Assembly: GCA_020635495.1 (NCBI GenBank)
Contig: JACJZQ010000004.1
Coordinates: forward strand, 157,803 to 221,802
Origin: Flavobacteriales bacterium
Lineage (GTDB): Bacteria; Bacteroidota; Bacteroidia; UBA10329
DNA: 64,000 nt
Reading direction: 5' to 3'
The notes below the pieces were generated by a model that saw nothing but the letters and a program-made list of their open reading frames with translations, did not search any database and was not told the origin of the DNA. The position numbers and the translations under genes are program-made. Positions 19,793 to 29,465 of the stretch are shown here, in pieces (the first letter of the stretch is position 1; each line of letters starts with the position of its first letter).

Positions 19793-20796
19793 TGAGTTTC
19801 GGAAAGAACAGATTCAAATGGAGAGCACCGAAATCGGTGCTCTTTTATTTATTGGGTTTTTATGTATTGGCGCAATTTGCTTGGTGGGCCTACATGCTGG
19901 TTGACCTGAATGCCGAGATATACAACCTTAAACTCCAGCTGCTGCAGGCCAGTCAGTTAGCAGGGCCAGAACAGATAATTCTTAAAAGCGAATTGGATCA
20001 AAAACTTTCTCACAGAATTTGGATGGTTCTGGGAGAGGGAGCCGTTTTCGTATTCATATTATTGGTCGGTTTCCGTGCGGTAAAGAATAGTATTGATAGA
20101 GAACTGAAGCTGGCAGAGCAACAGAAGAATTTTCTCCTCTCAGTCACGCATGAGCTCAGATCTCCATTGGCTTCTGTAAAGCTCCAACTGCAAACCCTCA
20201 TTTCCAGAAAACTGGATGACGATAAAAAGGAAATGCTCCAAACTAGAGCGTTGAAAGATGTAAACAGATTGGAAAAATTGGTTGAGAATCTCTTGCTTGT
20301 AAACAAGGTCGAATCAGGAAAATTACCTCTTCAATTATCAGAAGAAGATTCCACCAAACTTATCAGCAGATTGCTAGAGGATCATTATTCAACAGAAAAG
20401 ACCGAAGGGAAAATCGTTTTTCAGAATACTGAAGAAGTGTTGGTATCAGTAGACCGCATGGCCATAGAGAGTGTGCTCATCAATCTTATTGATAATGCGC
20501 TGAAGTATGGAGATGGAACCACCGTAAATATCACTCTCGAAAAGCAGACAAAAGGCAATTCAGTGGTACTAAAAATTGCAGATGAAGGATCTGGAGTTCC
20601 AGACGAGGAAAAGGAAAAAATATTCGAAAGATTTTACAGAATCGGGAACGAAGAAGTACGTAAAACCAAGGGTACAGGCATTGGCCTTTATCTAGTAAAA
20701 TTGCTGGTCGAATCGCATGATGGCACTGTGAAGGTTTCAAACAATGATCCTTCCGGAGCGTTGTTCAGCGTAACCATTCCTGCGGCAAAGAGGTAA
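19792..20796 (+). CDS. Membrane histidine kinase without its own regulator
   Basis: 334 aa. Two transmembrane helices (about 14-36 and 70-90) bracket a 35-residue extracytoplasmic loop. HisKA H-box SVTHELRSPLASVKLQ, N-box NLIDNALKYG, G1 DEGSGVPDEE, F-box FERFYR and G2 KGTGIGLYLV are intact. It is a classical HisKA kinase, a class that normally pairs with OmpR-type regulators, but the only adjacent regulator is the NarL-type one, whose class normally pairs with HisKA_3 kinases. It is translationally coupled to that gene (TAATG). Either it cross-talks or its true partner is elsewhere. Confidence 0.88.
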   Translation: MSFGKNRFKWRAPKSVLFYLLGFYVLAQFAWWAYMLVDLNAEIYNLKLQLLQASQLAGPEQIILKSELDQKLSHRIWMVLGEGAVFVFILLVGFRAVKNSIDRELKLAEQQKNFLLSVTHELRSPLASVKLQLQTLISRKLDDDKKEMLQTRALKDVNRLEKLVENLLLVNKVESGKLPLQLSEEDSTKLISRLLEDHYSTEKTEGKIVFQNTEEVLVSVDRMAIESVLINLIDNALKYGDGTTVNITLEKQTKGNSVVLKIADEGSGVPDEEKEKIFERFYRIGNEEVRKTKGTGIGLYLVKLLVESHDGTVKVSNNDPSGALFSVTIPAAKR

Positions 20797-20860
20797 ACGT
20801 CCAGCCTTTCAATATTTGGTTTTCTTTGTGCCGCAGATTTTTACCAGCTAACCAGACAGA

Positions 20861-23167
20861 ATGAAGAATCTTGTAATTGTAGAGTCACCCGCAAAAGCAA
20901 AAACCATTGAAGGATTTCTCGGTAAGGATTTTACCGTAAAATCAAGTTTCGGCCACATCCGAGATCTGCCTTCAAAGCAACTTTCGGTAGACGTGGAAAA
21001 CAATTACGCTCCAGACTACGTGATTCCGAAAGACAAGGAAAACGTGGTTAAGGAACTGAGGAAGTTGAGCAAATCGGCCGAAACGGTCTGGTTGGCATCG
21101 GATGAGGACCGCGAAGGGGAAGCCATATCGTGGCACCTGCAGGAAGCTCTTGGTCTAACCGCAGAAAAAACCAAGAGAATCGTCTTCCACGAGATTACCA
21201 AATCTGCTATTCTGAATGCAGTTGAAAATCCTCGGTCTATTAATGTAGACCTTGTAAATGCGCAGCAGGCCAGAAGAGTTTTGGATAGATTGGTAGGCTA
21301 TGAACTTTCTCCGGTACTTTGGAAGAAAGTGAAGCCCAATTTGTCTGCTGGGAGAGTGCAGTCGGTTGCGGTTAGGCTCATTGTAGAGCGTGAGCGGGAG
21401 ATTGAAGATTTCAATGCAGTTTCATCTTTCAGGGTTCTGGCATATTTCACGGTAAATGGAACGGAGTTCCGTGCAGAACTTTCTAAAAGGTTTGATGATC
21501 TGAAAGAGGCCAAAGCCTTTTTAGAAAAGTGCAACGGTGCCGATTTTTCGGTATCCGATCTTCAGAAAAAACCAGCAAAGAGAACCCCAGCAGCTCCTTT
21601 CACAACCTCTACGTTGCAACAGGAGGCAAGTAGAAAGTTGGGATTCAGTGTTTCCAGAACCATGCGTGTAGCTCAAGATCTTTATGAGCAAGGAAAGATT
21701 ACATATATGAGAACGGACAGCGTTAATCTGTCAGATCTTGCGCTGAATACCGCCAAAGAAGAAATCGGGAAATTGTATGGAGAAGAATACTCCAAAACCA
21801 GAAAGTACAGTTCCAAAAGCAAAGGTGCTCAAGAGGCTCACGAAGCCATTAGGCCAACCTATATGTCGGTTCAGAAAGTTGATGGAGACGCTGCCCAAAA
21901 GAGATTGTATGACCTCATTTGGAAGAGAACCATTGCATCTCAAATGGCGGATGCTGAATTAGAGAGAACAACGGTTACGGTTGGTGTGTCAACTTCTGAT
22001 CTGAATTTCACAGCTCAGGGAGAAGTCATAAAATTCGATGGGTTCTTGAAAGTCTATCTGGAAGGAACCGATGACGAGAATGAGGAGCAGAAAGGAATGC
22101 TTCCTGACCTTAGTGTTGGCCAACAATTGAAAGCAACCAAAATTGAAGGAATTGAAAGGTTCAGTTTGCCTCCAGCACGATACACAGAAGCAAGTTTGGT
22201 GCGTAAGCTGGAAGAACTAGGAATCGGCAGGCCATCTACCTATGCTCCTACAATAAGCACCATCATAGCTAGAAACTATGTCGTTAAGGAAAGCAGAGAG
22301 GGTGTTGAAAGAAAATATGGCTACTTGGCATTGGTGGATGGTGCGATTTCTGAAGAGGTTAAAACCGAAATTGCCGGTGCTGAGAAATCAAAGCTGTTTC
22401 CAACAGATATAGGTAAGGTTGTTACCGATTTTCTGGTTGAGAATTTCGGTGAGATTCTCAATTACAACTTCACGGCTCAGGTAGAAAAGGAGTTTGACGA
22501 GATAGCAGAAGGACAAAAGGAATGGACTTCGATGATCGATAGTTTCTACAAGCCGTTCCACGAGACCACGGTCGATACAGAAAAGAACTCTAAGAAGGCA
22601 ACCGGAGAACGCTTATTAGGAGTTGACCCCGACTCAGGAAGAAATGTTTACGCAAGACTAGGCCGCTTTGGGCCCATGGTACAGATCGGTGAGGCAGACA
22701 ATGAAGAGAAGCCGAAATTCTCAAGTTTGAGAGCTGGTCAGTCTATGGATGATGTTACACTGGAAGAAGCGCTCGATCTTTTCAAGCTTCCCAGAGAAAT
22801 TGGAGAGTTTGAAGGTGAGAAACTTGTAATTGGTGTGGGCAAATACGGACCTTACGTGAGACACAACAAGAGTTTTGTTTCAATTGGAGATGAAGACCCA
22901 TTGTCAATCACTAAAGAGACGGCCATTGAACTCATCAAGCAAAAGCGCGAAGAGGCTCATAAAATGATCATCAATGAGTTCCAGGACGGAGAAGAGGTCA
23001 TACAAGTTAAAATTGGTCGTTACGGACCTTATATAGCTAAGGGGCGTAACAATTACCGGATACCAAAAGATGTAGAAGCCAATTCGCTGTCTCTAGAAGA
23101 CTGTAAAGAAATCATTGAAAAACAAGGTGATAGGCCGAAGCGTGTTTCTAAGAGAGCCAAAAAATGA
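20861..23167 (+). CDS. topA: DNA topoisomerase I
   Basis: Type IA topoisomerase relaxing negative supercoils, 768 aa. The Toprim domain opens the protein (VIVESPAKAKTIEGFLG, with the acidic triad region ASDEDREGEAISWHL). The catalytic Tyr is residue 282 in KITYMRTDS. The cleavage-strand domains carry the conserved GIGRPSTYAPTISTI. The C-terminus has repeated Toprim_C-type modules (RYGPYI, KYGPYVR, RFGPMVQ) in place of the zinc fingers of E. coli TopA and ends in a Lys-rich tail. The stop overlaps the next start by 4 bp. Confidence 0.97.
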   Translation: MKNLVIVESPAKAKTIEGFLGKDFTVKSSFGHIRDLPSKQLSVDVENNYAPDYVIPKDKENVVKELRKLSKSAETVWLASDEDREGEAISWHLQEALGLTAEKTKRIVFHEITKSAILNAVENPRSINVDLVNAQQARRVLDRLVGYELSPVLWKKVKPNLSAGRVQSVAVRLIVEREREIEDFNAVSSFRVLAYFTVNGTEFRAELSKRFDDLKEAKAFLEKCNGADFSVSDLQKKPAKRTPAAPFTTSTLQQEASRKLGFSVSRTMRVAQDLYEQGKITYMRTDSVNLSDLALNTAKEEIGKLYGEEYSKTRKYSSKSKGAQEAHEAIRPTYMSVQKVDGDAAQKRLYDLIWKRTIASQMADAELERTTVTVGVSTSDLNFTAQGEVIKFDGFLKVYLEGTDDENEEQKGMLPDLSVGQQLKATKIEGIERFSLPPARYTEASLVRKLEELGIGRPSTYAPTISTIIARNYVVKESREGVERKYGYLALVDGAISEEVKTEIAGAEKSKLFPTDIGKVVTDFLVENFGEILNYNFTAQVEKEFDEIAEGQKEWTSMIDSFYKPFHETTVDTEKNSKKATGERLLGVDPDSGRNVYARLGRFGPMVQIGEADNEEKPKFSSLRAGQSMDDVTLEEALDLFKLPREIGEFEGEKLVIGVGKYGPYVRHNKSFVSIGDEDPLSITKETAIELIKQKREEAHKMIINEFQDGEEVIQVKIGRYGPYIAKGRNNYRIPKDVEANSLSLEDCKEIIEKQGDRPKRVSKRAKK

Positions 23168-24327
23168 TTTCTGAGATCAGTCTCTTCTTCGAACCATTGT
23201 CAACCAATGCGCTTGACGAACCTCTGAAAGGAACACTTGCAGAACGCATTGAATATTTTACCCCAGATAGATTTCCAGATATAACCAAAGGCACGGTTGC
23301 CATCCTTTCTGTTCCCGAATTCCGAGGAGATGAGGATGTGGTCTACAACTCAGGCAATCATGAAGGTATAAGACTGGAACTTGCCAACCTAAAGGATAAT
23401 TTTTCCTCTCTGAGAATAGTTGATCTTGGGGTAATACGTCCTGGCGAAACAGTAAAAGACACCTATTACGCAGTATCCGCTGCTGTTGCTGCTATTATTA
23501 AGGAGGGAGCCATAGCGGTCATTCTGGGAGGCTCAGATGATCTGACCTATGCGAATTACCTCGCGTATGAGAAGTTGGAGCAGGTAGTTAATCTTGTTTC
23601 AGTAGATCCTCGCTTTGATATAGGAGAAGCGGAAGATGAGGTGTCTGCGAATAAATACTTGCAGAAGATAATCCTTCATCAGCCGAATATCCTTTTCAAC
23701 TTCAGCAATCTGGCCTATCAGTCACATCACGTTCCAACTTCTGAGGTCAACCTTATGAAGAAAATGTATTTCGATGTATATAGACTCGGTGAGTTACAAC
23801 ACAACTTGGAGCAGGTAGAACCGGTTGTAAGAAGTGCCGACCTATTATCATTCGATCTTTCAGCAGTAAGAAGTTCTGACCTGCCGGATAATCTTCTACA
23901 AGAACCAAATGGTCTATACGGAGAGCAGGCATGCGCCATTGCCAGATACAGCGGTCTAAGTGATAAGCTAAGTTCCTTTGGCGTTTTCAATGTCCCATTG
24001 GAAGCATCCGATAGGTCCAATAAGTTGATTGCTCAGATCTTATGGTACTTTCTGCTTGGTGTCAACAATAGAAAAGGGGATTATCCTTTTGCCGATAAAG
24101 ACACATATACAAAGTATACCGTTTCAATTGAAGATGGAACTTATGACATAGTCTTCTACAAAAGTCATCTTAGTGATAGATGGTGGATGGAAGTGCCGTA
24201 CCCTTCAAAAAGAGGCTCTAAATACCAGCGACATTTTATGGTGCCCTGCCATTATGAAGATTATCAAACGGCTTGTAAAGATGAAATTCCAGACAGGTGG
24301 TGGCAGACTTTTCAAAAACTCGGATAG
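23164..24327 (+). CDS. Arginase/formimidoylglutamase-family protein with degenerate metal site
   Basis: 387 aa ureohydrolase-fold protein. The three metal-binding motifs can be located but are altered. The GGDHS motif reads GGSDD (residues 122-126), so the His ligand is Asp125. The DAHxD motif reads DPRFD (148-152), so the His is Arg150. The SxDxD motif reads SFDLS (229-233), so the second Asp is Ser233. Three of six canonical Mn ligands therefore remain (Asp148, Asp152, Asp231). Catalysis by the standard binuclear mechanism is unlikely; a structural, regulatory or mononuclear role is possible. The start overlaps the topA stop (ATGA), indicating coupling, and porP/sprF follows. Annotation pipelines would call it formimidoylglutamase. 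Confidence 0.75.
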   Translation: MISEISLFFEPLSTNALDEPLKGTLAERIEYFTPDRFPDITKGTVAILSVPEFRGDEDVVYNSGNHEGIRLELANLKDNFSSLRIVDLGVIRPGETVKDTYYAVSAAVAAIIKEGAIAVILGGSDDLTYANYLAYEKLEQVVNLVSVDPRFDIGEAEDEVSANKYLQKIILHQPNILFNFSNLAYQSHHVPTSEVNLMKKMYFDVYRLGELQHNLEQVEPVVRSADLLSFDLSAVRSSDLPDNLLQEPNGLYGEQACAIARYSGLSDKLSSFGVFNVPLEASDRSNKLIAQILWYFLLGVNNRKGDYPFADKDTYTKYTVSIEDGTYDIVFYKSHLSDRWWMEVPYPSKRGSKYQRHFMVPCHYEDYQTACKDEIPDRWWQTFQKLG

Positions 24328-24491
24328 TGAATTCAACCAGCAGATACAGTGTTTCGTACTTGTTCTTGGTCGATTAATCGTTTTAACATCTTGATGTTGA
24401 TAGAAATTTTTGTTTACTTAGCCGCTTCTTGTACAGGTGGGCCCTGAACAAGGATTTAAATAGGAAAAAGAAGGAAATCGAACTATACAAT

Positions 24492-25421
24492 ATGAAAAAG
24501 ATCTCTACCGCAATTGCTGCAATAGCCTTATTGTTTATTGGCGAGTCTTATGCACAACAAGCTCCTCAGTTCACGATGAATATGTTCAACCGGCTCTATA
24601 CCAATGCTGGTTATGCAGGAAGTAACAATGGAATTTGCGCCAATGCATTGCATAGACAGCAATGGGTTGGGTTTGATGGACGACCAATTACCACAGTGGT
24701 CAATGTTGATGCTACTGTTAAGGCTCTTCATGGAGGTCTCGGTCTGTCGATTTTGTCAGATAAACTAGGGGCACAATACTCGGGAGGAGTGAAACTTTCC
24801 TATGCTTTCCGATGGGCGCTTGGTCCTGGAACTTTGGGTATCGGTGTTGAAGGAGGAATTCTGTTTAATACGCTTGATGGTTCGCAATTGGATCCAATTC
24901 AAGAAAATGACCCAAACATTGTCAATGGTAAATCAAGTGGTGTTGCTCCAGATTTCGGATTTGGACTTTACTATCACACTGATAATTTATACGCTGGAGT
25001 TTCTGCCAACAACCTGATTGGTTCAAAATTGAAATTTGAAGAAGGTGGAACGCTTAGCGAGTACACAGTTGCTAGAAATTACTATGCAATGGCCGGTTAC
25101 ACTTGGGCAATTAATCCTACTTGGGGTCTTGCACCATCGGTATTCCTCAAGACTGACGGGGCTTCAACACAGTTTGATGTAAATCTTCGCGCACTTTGGA
25201 AGAACATGGTATGGGCTGGAGTATCTTACAGAATAGATGATGCTGTAGGTGTAATGGCCGGGTTCCAGTACAAAGAATTTAGAGTAGGTTATTCGTACGA
25301 CATTACTACATCTGGGTTGAGACAGTACAGTTCTGGTAGTCATGAGATTATGCTGGGATACTGCTACAAGCTCAAGTCGCCTGTTGCTAATCAGCGTTAC
25401 AGAAACGTTCGATTCCTATAA
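24492..25421 (+). CDS. PorP/SprF-family T9SS outer-membrane protein
   Basis: About 309 aa. Signal peptide MKKISTAIAAIALLFIGESYAQ; the ATG at 24492 is chosen over an in-frame upstream start at 24429 that gives a charged, non-signal N-terminus. The mature start (QFTMNMFNRLYTNAGYAGSN) and RQQWVGFDGRP are hallmarks of the PorP/SprF family. The rest is barrel-like strands ending in YCYKLKSP. Family members sit in the outer membrane and in some species link the T9SS core to PorE or to SprB-type adhesins. The place directly before gldK matches the porPKLMN order of Porphyromonas. The symbol is left open because PorP and SprF cannot be separated here. Confidence 0.88.
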   Translation: MKKISTAIAAIALLFIGESYAQQAPQFTMNMFNRLYTNAGYAGSNNGICANALHRQQWVGFDGRPITTVVNVDATVKALHGGLGLSILSDKLGAQYSGGVKLSYAFRWALGPGTLGIGVEGGILFNTLDGSQLDPIQENDPNIVNGKSSGVAPDFGFGLYYHTDNLYAGVSANNLIGSKLKFEEGGTLSEYTVARNYYAMAGYTWAINPTWGLAPSVFLKTDGASTQFDVNLRALWKNMVWAGVSYRIDDAVGVMAGFQYKEFRVGYSYDITTSGLRQYSSGSHEIMLGYCYKLKSPVANQRYRNVRFL

Positions 25422-25598
25422 GCAGAACCATTTTTGCAACATTTGAAAAAAAGTTTCGTTAGAGCATGGCTGAGGCTGATCATTCGGGGTGATCAAGCAA
25501 AAGTTTAAGGGATGTCAATTACGAAACAGTTTATTCAAACGATGTTAACCATTATGGCTAGCGCTTTTCAGAAGCCAGTCATGTCAAATCGGAATACC

Positions 25599-26870
25599 AT
25601 GAGAAAGCTGCTTTTTATTGGAATGTTTGCGGCTGCCGTAAGTAGCTTCACTAGCTGTGGAAACTACGGTAGAGGTCAATTGGTTGGAGTGCAGGGAAGA
25701 GAAGAATGGTATATGGATGATCCATATGGCATGTTGTACATACCAATGGGCAGTTACAATATGGGGCCAAGCGATCAGGATGTGCCGTATGCGGTTACTT
25801 CCAAGTCGAAAACTGTGTCGGTTCAGGCGTTCTACATGGATGAAACCGAAATTACCAATAATGAATATCGCCAATTCGTCTATTGGGTGAGGGACTCCAT
25901 CGCTCACTTGTTGATTGGTGATGACCACATTTTGGAAGAAGGTGAGTACGGAGAGAGAATCAACTGGGATGAGGATATTGAGTATGATGATGAGGAATTC
26001 ATGGAAATTCTGGAAGAAATGTATCTGCCAGAGCATGAGAGATTCTACAGAAGAAGGGAGATTGATACCAGAAAACTGAATTTCGAATATTTTTGGATTG
26101 ACCTGAAAGAAGCTGCACGAAAAGAGAATCGTGAGCAGGGAATGAAGGATAGGAGTGTGTTCATCAAACGAGATATTATCAATGTGTATCCTGATACACT
26201 TGCTTGGATTCACGACTTTACCTACTCATTCAATGAGCCGATGACCAACATGTACTTCTGGCATCCAGCGTTTGATGATTATCCTGTGGTGGGCGTTACT
26301 TGGAAACAAGCAAGAGCATTTTGTATTTGGAGGACTCAGCTATTGAATAGTTGGTTGGCCTCAAATGACGAGACTTTCGTACAAGATTTTAGGCTTCCTT
26401 CCGAATCGGAGTGGGAGTACGCCTCTAGAGGAGGATTGGATTTGTCGCCATATCCATGGGGAGGTCCGTACATAAGAAACAGTCGTGGTTGTTTCTTGGC
26501 CAACTATAAGCCGCTTCGTGGTAATTATGTAGCGGATGGTGGATTCCATTCTGTAAAGGTGTACAGATATGCTCCGAATGATTACGGTCTGTACTGTATG
26601 TCAGGTAACGTTGCGGAGTGGACAAAGAATGCTTATGATGAAAGTGCGTTCAGTTTTACCCACGATCTCAACCCGGATTATTTCTATGATGCGAAGGATT
26701 CCGACCCACCATCATTGAAAAGAAAAGTCATCCGTGGTGGATCTTGGAAGGACATAGGTTATTACCTGCAAACAGGCACGAGAACATATGAGTATCAGGA
26801 TACTGCTAAGTGCTACGTTGGATTCAGAACAGTAATGACGTTCTTAGGCCGTGATAAAGCAGACTTCTAG
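25599..26870 (+). CDS. gldK: T9SS/gliding lipoprotein GldK (PorK)
   Basis: Outer-membrane lipoprotein that forms, with GldN, the periplasmic ring of the type IX secretion system. The start at 25599 gives MRKLLFIGMFAAAVSSFTSC with acylated Cys20; the frame is open to 25512 but without a signal. Most of the chain is a formylglycine-generating-enzyme-like fold (LPSESEWEYASRGG, SGNVAEWTKNAY, RGGSWKD) that serves structurally in GldK. An insertion of about 100 residues, rich in Glu and Arg, lies after the DETEITNNEYRQFV segment. Length is 423 aa. The 177 bp before the start show no terminator, so read-through from porP/sprF is likely. Confidence 0.93.
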   Translation: MRKLLFIGMFAAAVSSFTSCGNYGRGQLVGVQGREEWYMDDPYGMLYIPMGSYNMGPSDQDVPYAVTSKSKTVSVQAFYMDETEITNNEYRQFVYWVRDSIAHLLIGDDHILEEGEYGERINWDEDIEYDDEEFMEILEEMYLPEHERFYRRREIDTRKLNFEYFWIDLKEAARKENREQGMKDRSVFIKRDIINVYPDTLAWIHDFTYSFNEPMTNMYFWHPAFDDYPVVGVTWKQARAFCIWRTQLLNSWLASNDETFVQDFRLPSESEWEYASRGGLDLSPYPWGGPYIRNSRGCFLANYKPLRGNYVADGGFHSVKVYRYAPNDYGLYCMSGNVAEWTKNAYDESAFSFTHDLNPDYFYDAKDSDPPSLKRKVIRGGSWKDIGYYLQTGTRTYEYQDTAKCYVGFRTVMTFLGRDKADF

Positions 26871-26915
26871 AATTAACAAGAAAACCAATAGAATAACTAT
26901 CTAATATTTTAAATC

Positions 26916-27704
26916 ATGCAAGGGAAAAAGTGGAAAAGTTTTATGGCGAAGCTGTACGGATTTGGTGCAGCGATTGTAATTGTAGGTGCGATGTTCAAAA
27001 TCCAGCACTGGCCAGGAGCCGGACCTATGTTGGTTGTAGGTCTATCTACTGAGGCGGTAATATTCTTTTTCTCGGCATTTGAAAAGCCACATGAAGATCC
27101 AGATTGGAGCTTGGTGTACCCAGAATTAGCTGGAATACCCGGAGAAGGTGGTGGAGATGGAAATAAAGGTAAGGCTGGGTTATCAGCATCTCAGGAGTTG
27201 GACAATCTGCTGGAGGAGGCGAAAATCGGTCCTGAACTCATTGAGAGCCTCGGTAATAACCTTCGTTCGTTAGGGGATAATGTTGGCAAGATGAGCGATA
27301 TTACTGAAGCTTCTGTTGCTACAGAGCAATACGTGTCTTCAGTTAAGGCCGCTGCTGCGAATGTTGGAAGTTTGTCCGATGCTTACACAAAAGCATCAGC
27401 GTCTTTGGGTGCCATGGTTGTTGATGGCGAAGGAGTTGATTTTGGTTCTGAAATGAAGAAGATGGCTGAAAACATCACTCAGCTTAACACTCAATACGAA
27501 CTTCAACTTCAAGGTGCTAAGCAGTTCTTAGAGTCTTCGGATTCTCTTTACTCTGGTATGGGTGAATTGATGGGTACGCTTAACGAATCTGTTGACGATG
27601 CTAAGAAGTACAAGCAAGAAGTTGCACAACTTGCTCAGAATATCAGCTCGTTGAATACAGTTTATGGCAATATGCTTTCAGCCATGAATCGTCCTCAAGG
27701 ATAG
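26916..27704 (+). CDS. gldL: T9SS motor protein GldL (PorL)
   Basis: Inner-membrane stator-like subunit that, with GldM, uses the proton gradient to energise T9SS secretion and gliding. 262 aa; helix 1 spans about residues 13-28 and helix 2 about 37-55. Glu46 lies inside helix 2 (GLSTEAVIFFF) and corresponds to the functionally critical intramembrane Glu of Flavobacterium johnsoniae GldL. The long cytoplasmic part from residue 60 is helical, with coiled-coil character. It follows gldK by 45 bp and precedes gldM by 43 bp. Confidence 0.95.
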   Translation: MQGKKWKSFMAKLYGFGAAIVIVGAMFKIQHWPGAGPMLVVGLSTEAVIFFFSAFEKPHEDPDWSLVYPELAGIPGEGGGDGNKGKAGLSASQELDNLLEEAKIGPELIESLGNNLRSLGDNVGKMSDITEASVATEQYVSSVKAAAANVGSLSDAYTKASASLGAMVVDGEGVDFGSEMKKMAENITQLNTQYELQLQGAKQFLESSDSLYSGMGELMGTLNESVDDAKKYKQEVAQLAQNISSLNTVYGNMLSAMNRPQG

Positions 27705-27747
27705 TTAGTTTCTTTTCTGAATAAAAACCTATTTGACTTAAACTAGA

Positions 27748-29439
27748 ATGGCAGGAGGAAAAGAAACCCCGCGGCAGAAGATGATTGGTATGATGTACTT
27801 GGTACTGACCGCTCTTCTTGCCCTAAACGTTTCGAAGGAGATTCTGAATTCATTTATTCTTATCAACGATAGTCTTATTGTGACCAATAAGAACTTTACC
27901 GGTAAGAATCAATCCCAATATGATGCATTTGGAGTTGCGTTGGCTAATGACGAACAAAAGGTTCGTCCTTTCTACACGAAAGCAATGCAAGTGAAAGGTT
28001 CAGCCGACTCGTTGTACCAACATATTGAGTTATTGAAGCAGAAGTTGATTGAGAGAACAGATAAACTGGATTCTACAGCTATTAATCAACTTCGTGATGC
28101 TGGCGATTTAGATTCTGTTGCAGCAATATTTTCTCTAAGAAATGTGAATTCCAAAGACAACTATGACATTCCAACCAATATCATGATTGGTGGGGAAGAA
28201 GGTAAGTTGAAGGAAGGTAAATGGACTGCGTCAGAATTGATTGGAATGATAAACTCATTCAGAGATCAATTGATTTCTAAGATCGACCCCAAAAAGGGCG
28301 CTGCAATAATTGCGGCACTTGAAGAAAACTTCAAGACAGACACCATGATACAGATTAGTGACAGTGAGAAACAGGAATGGGCCTTGGCCAATTTCTACCA
28401 CATTCCACTTGCGGCTGTGGTCACTAATCTTAGTAAGATTCAAACGGATGTAAGAAACGCTGAATCTGATGTGGTCAAGTATTTGTATGGCGAAGTGGAC
28501 GCCAGTGACTTTAAATTCGATACCCTAGCAGCTAAAGTCATTGCCCCAAACCTCGTTTTTGAAGGTGATGACTATAAGGCCGAAATATTCGTGGCGGCTT
28601 TCAGTACTACTCAAAACCCCCAGGTTCAAATTGGTAAAGTTGATACATCTACCAATACTATTATTGGTAGCATTGATACAACCTCGGTGGTTGTGGACAG
28701 AGGAGTCGGTACCTATACAGTTAGAGCCTCTAGAGAAGGACCTCAGAAGTATTCTGGTATTATCAAAGTTAAAGCTCCATCTGGTAAGTTCCTTAGTTAT
28801 CCTTTTGAAGGAGAGTATATGGTAATGAAGTCTGGGGTTGTTGTTTCTCCAACAAAGATGAACGTACTGTATCGTGGTGTCAAAAACCCGATTTCTATCT
28901 CGGTTCCTGGTGTTGCACCTGAATTGGTTAAGCCATCGATTACAAATGGTTCTTTAAGACCTGATCCTAAAGCAGGAAAAGGAAATTATATAGCCGAGGT
29001 AAAAGGTGAGAGTACTGCCATGGTCAATGTAAGTGCTGAAATCGATGGGAAAAGTCGACCTATGGGTAAGTTTGAGTTCCGTGTAAAATCAGTTCCGCCT
29101 CCAATTGCAACAATTGCTGGAACAGAAGGAGGTTTGGTTTCAGCTAACAGGCTAGCTGCTGCCCCGACTGTAATTCCCAAGATGAAGGATTTTGATTTTG
29201 AGCTCTATTACCGAGTTACCAAGTTTGATTTGGTGTATCAGGTGGGTACTGACCTGATCACGAAGCCAGTAACAGGTTCTAAAATCCCAAATGATGCATT
29301 GGATCAGATAAAAAGATTGAAAAAAGGTTCTAGAGTCTACATTGAAAATGTCAAGGCTATCATGTTGGATGAAAATAATAGTCCAGCTCCTGGCGTTACT
29401 CCGGTAGATCTTCAAACTTTAAGTCTGAAAATCAATTAA
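27748..29439 (+). CDS. gldM: T9SS motor protein GldM (PorM)
   Basis: 563 aa. A short cytoplasmic tip with Arg9 (KETPRQK), then a single transmembrane helix (about 12-30, MIGMMYLVLTALLALNVSKE) that packs with the GldL helices, then a long periplasmic arm of four domains reaching to the GldK/GldN ring. The first periplasmic domain (about 36-220) is helical; the later ones are beta-rich (VSPTKMNVLYRGVKNPISI is a typical D3/D4 segment). It is somewhat longer than the roughly 515 residues of the F. johnsoniae protein. Central member of the gldKLMN operon. Confidence 0.95.
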   Translation: MAGGKETPRQKMIGMMYLVLTALLALNVSKEILNSFILINDSLIVTNKNFTGKNQSQYDAFGVALANDEQKVRPFYTKAMQVKGSADSLYQHIELLKQKLIERTDKLDSTAINQLRDAGDLDSVAAIFSLRNVNSKDNYDIPTNIMIGGEEGKLKEGKWTASELIGMINSFRDQLISKIDPKKGAAIIAALEENFKTDTMIQISDSEKQEWALANFYHIPLAAVVTNLSKIQTDVRNAESDVVKYLYGEVDASDFKFDTLAAKVIAPNLVFEGDDYKAEIFVAAFSTTQNPQVQIGKVDTSTNTIIGSIDTTSVVVDRGVGTYTVRASREGPQKYSGIIKVKAPSGKFLSYPFEGEYMVMKSGVVVSPTKMNVLYRGVKNPISISVPGVAPELVKPSITNGSLRPDPKAGKGNYIAEVKGESTAMVNVSAEIDGKSRPMGKFEFRVKSVPPPIATIAGTEGGLVSANRLAAAPTVIPKMKDFDFELYYRVTKFDLVYQVGTDLITKPVTGSKIPNDALDQIKRLKKGSRVYIENVKAIMLDENNSPAPGVTPVDLQTLSLKIN

Positions 29440-29465
29440 TCGAGGTTTAACTAAAGAATACCGTC

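Noticed and set aside
25480..25500. TGATCA-spaced inverted repeat between porP/sprF and gldK as a terminator
   Set aside because: The stem is only 6 bp and no T tract follows.
25599..26870. Annotation of gldK as a formylglycine-generating sulfatase activator
   Set aside because: The fold is shared, but the lipoprotein signal and the gldLMN neighbours identify GldK.
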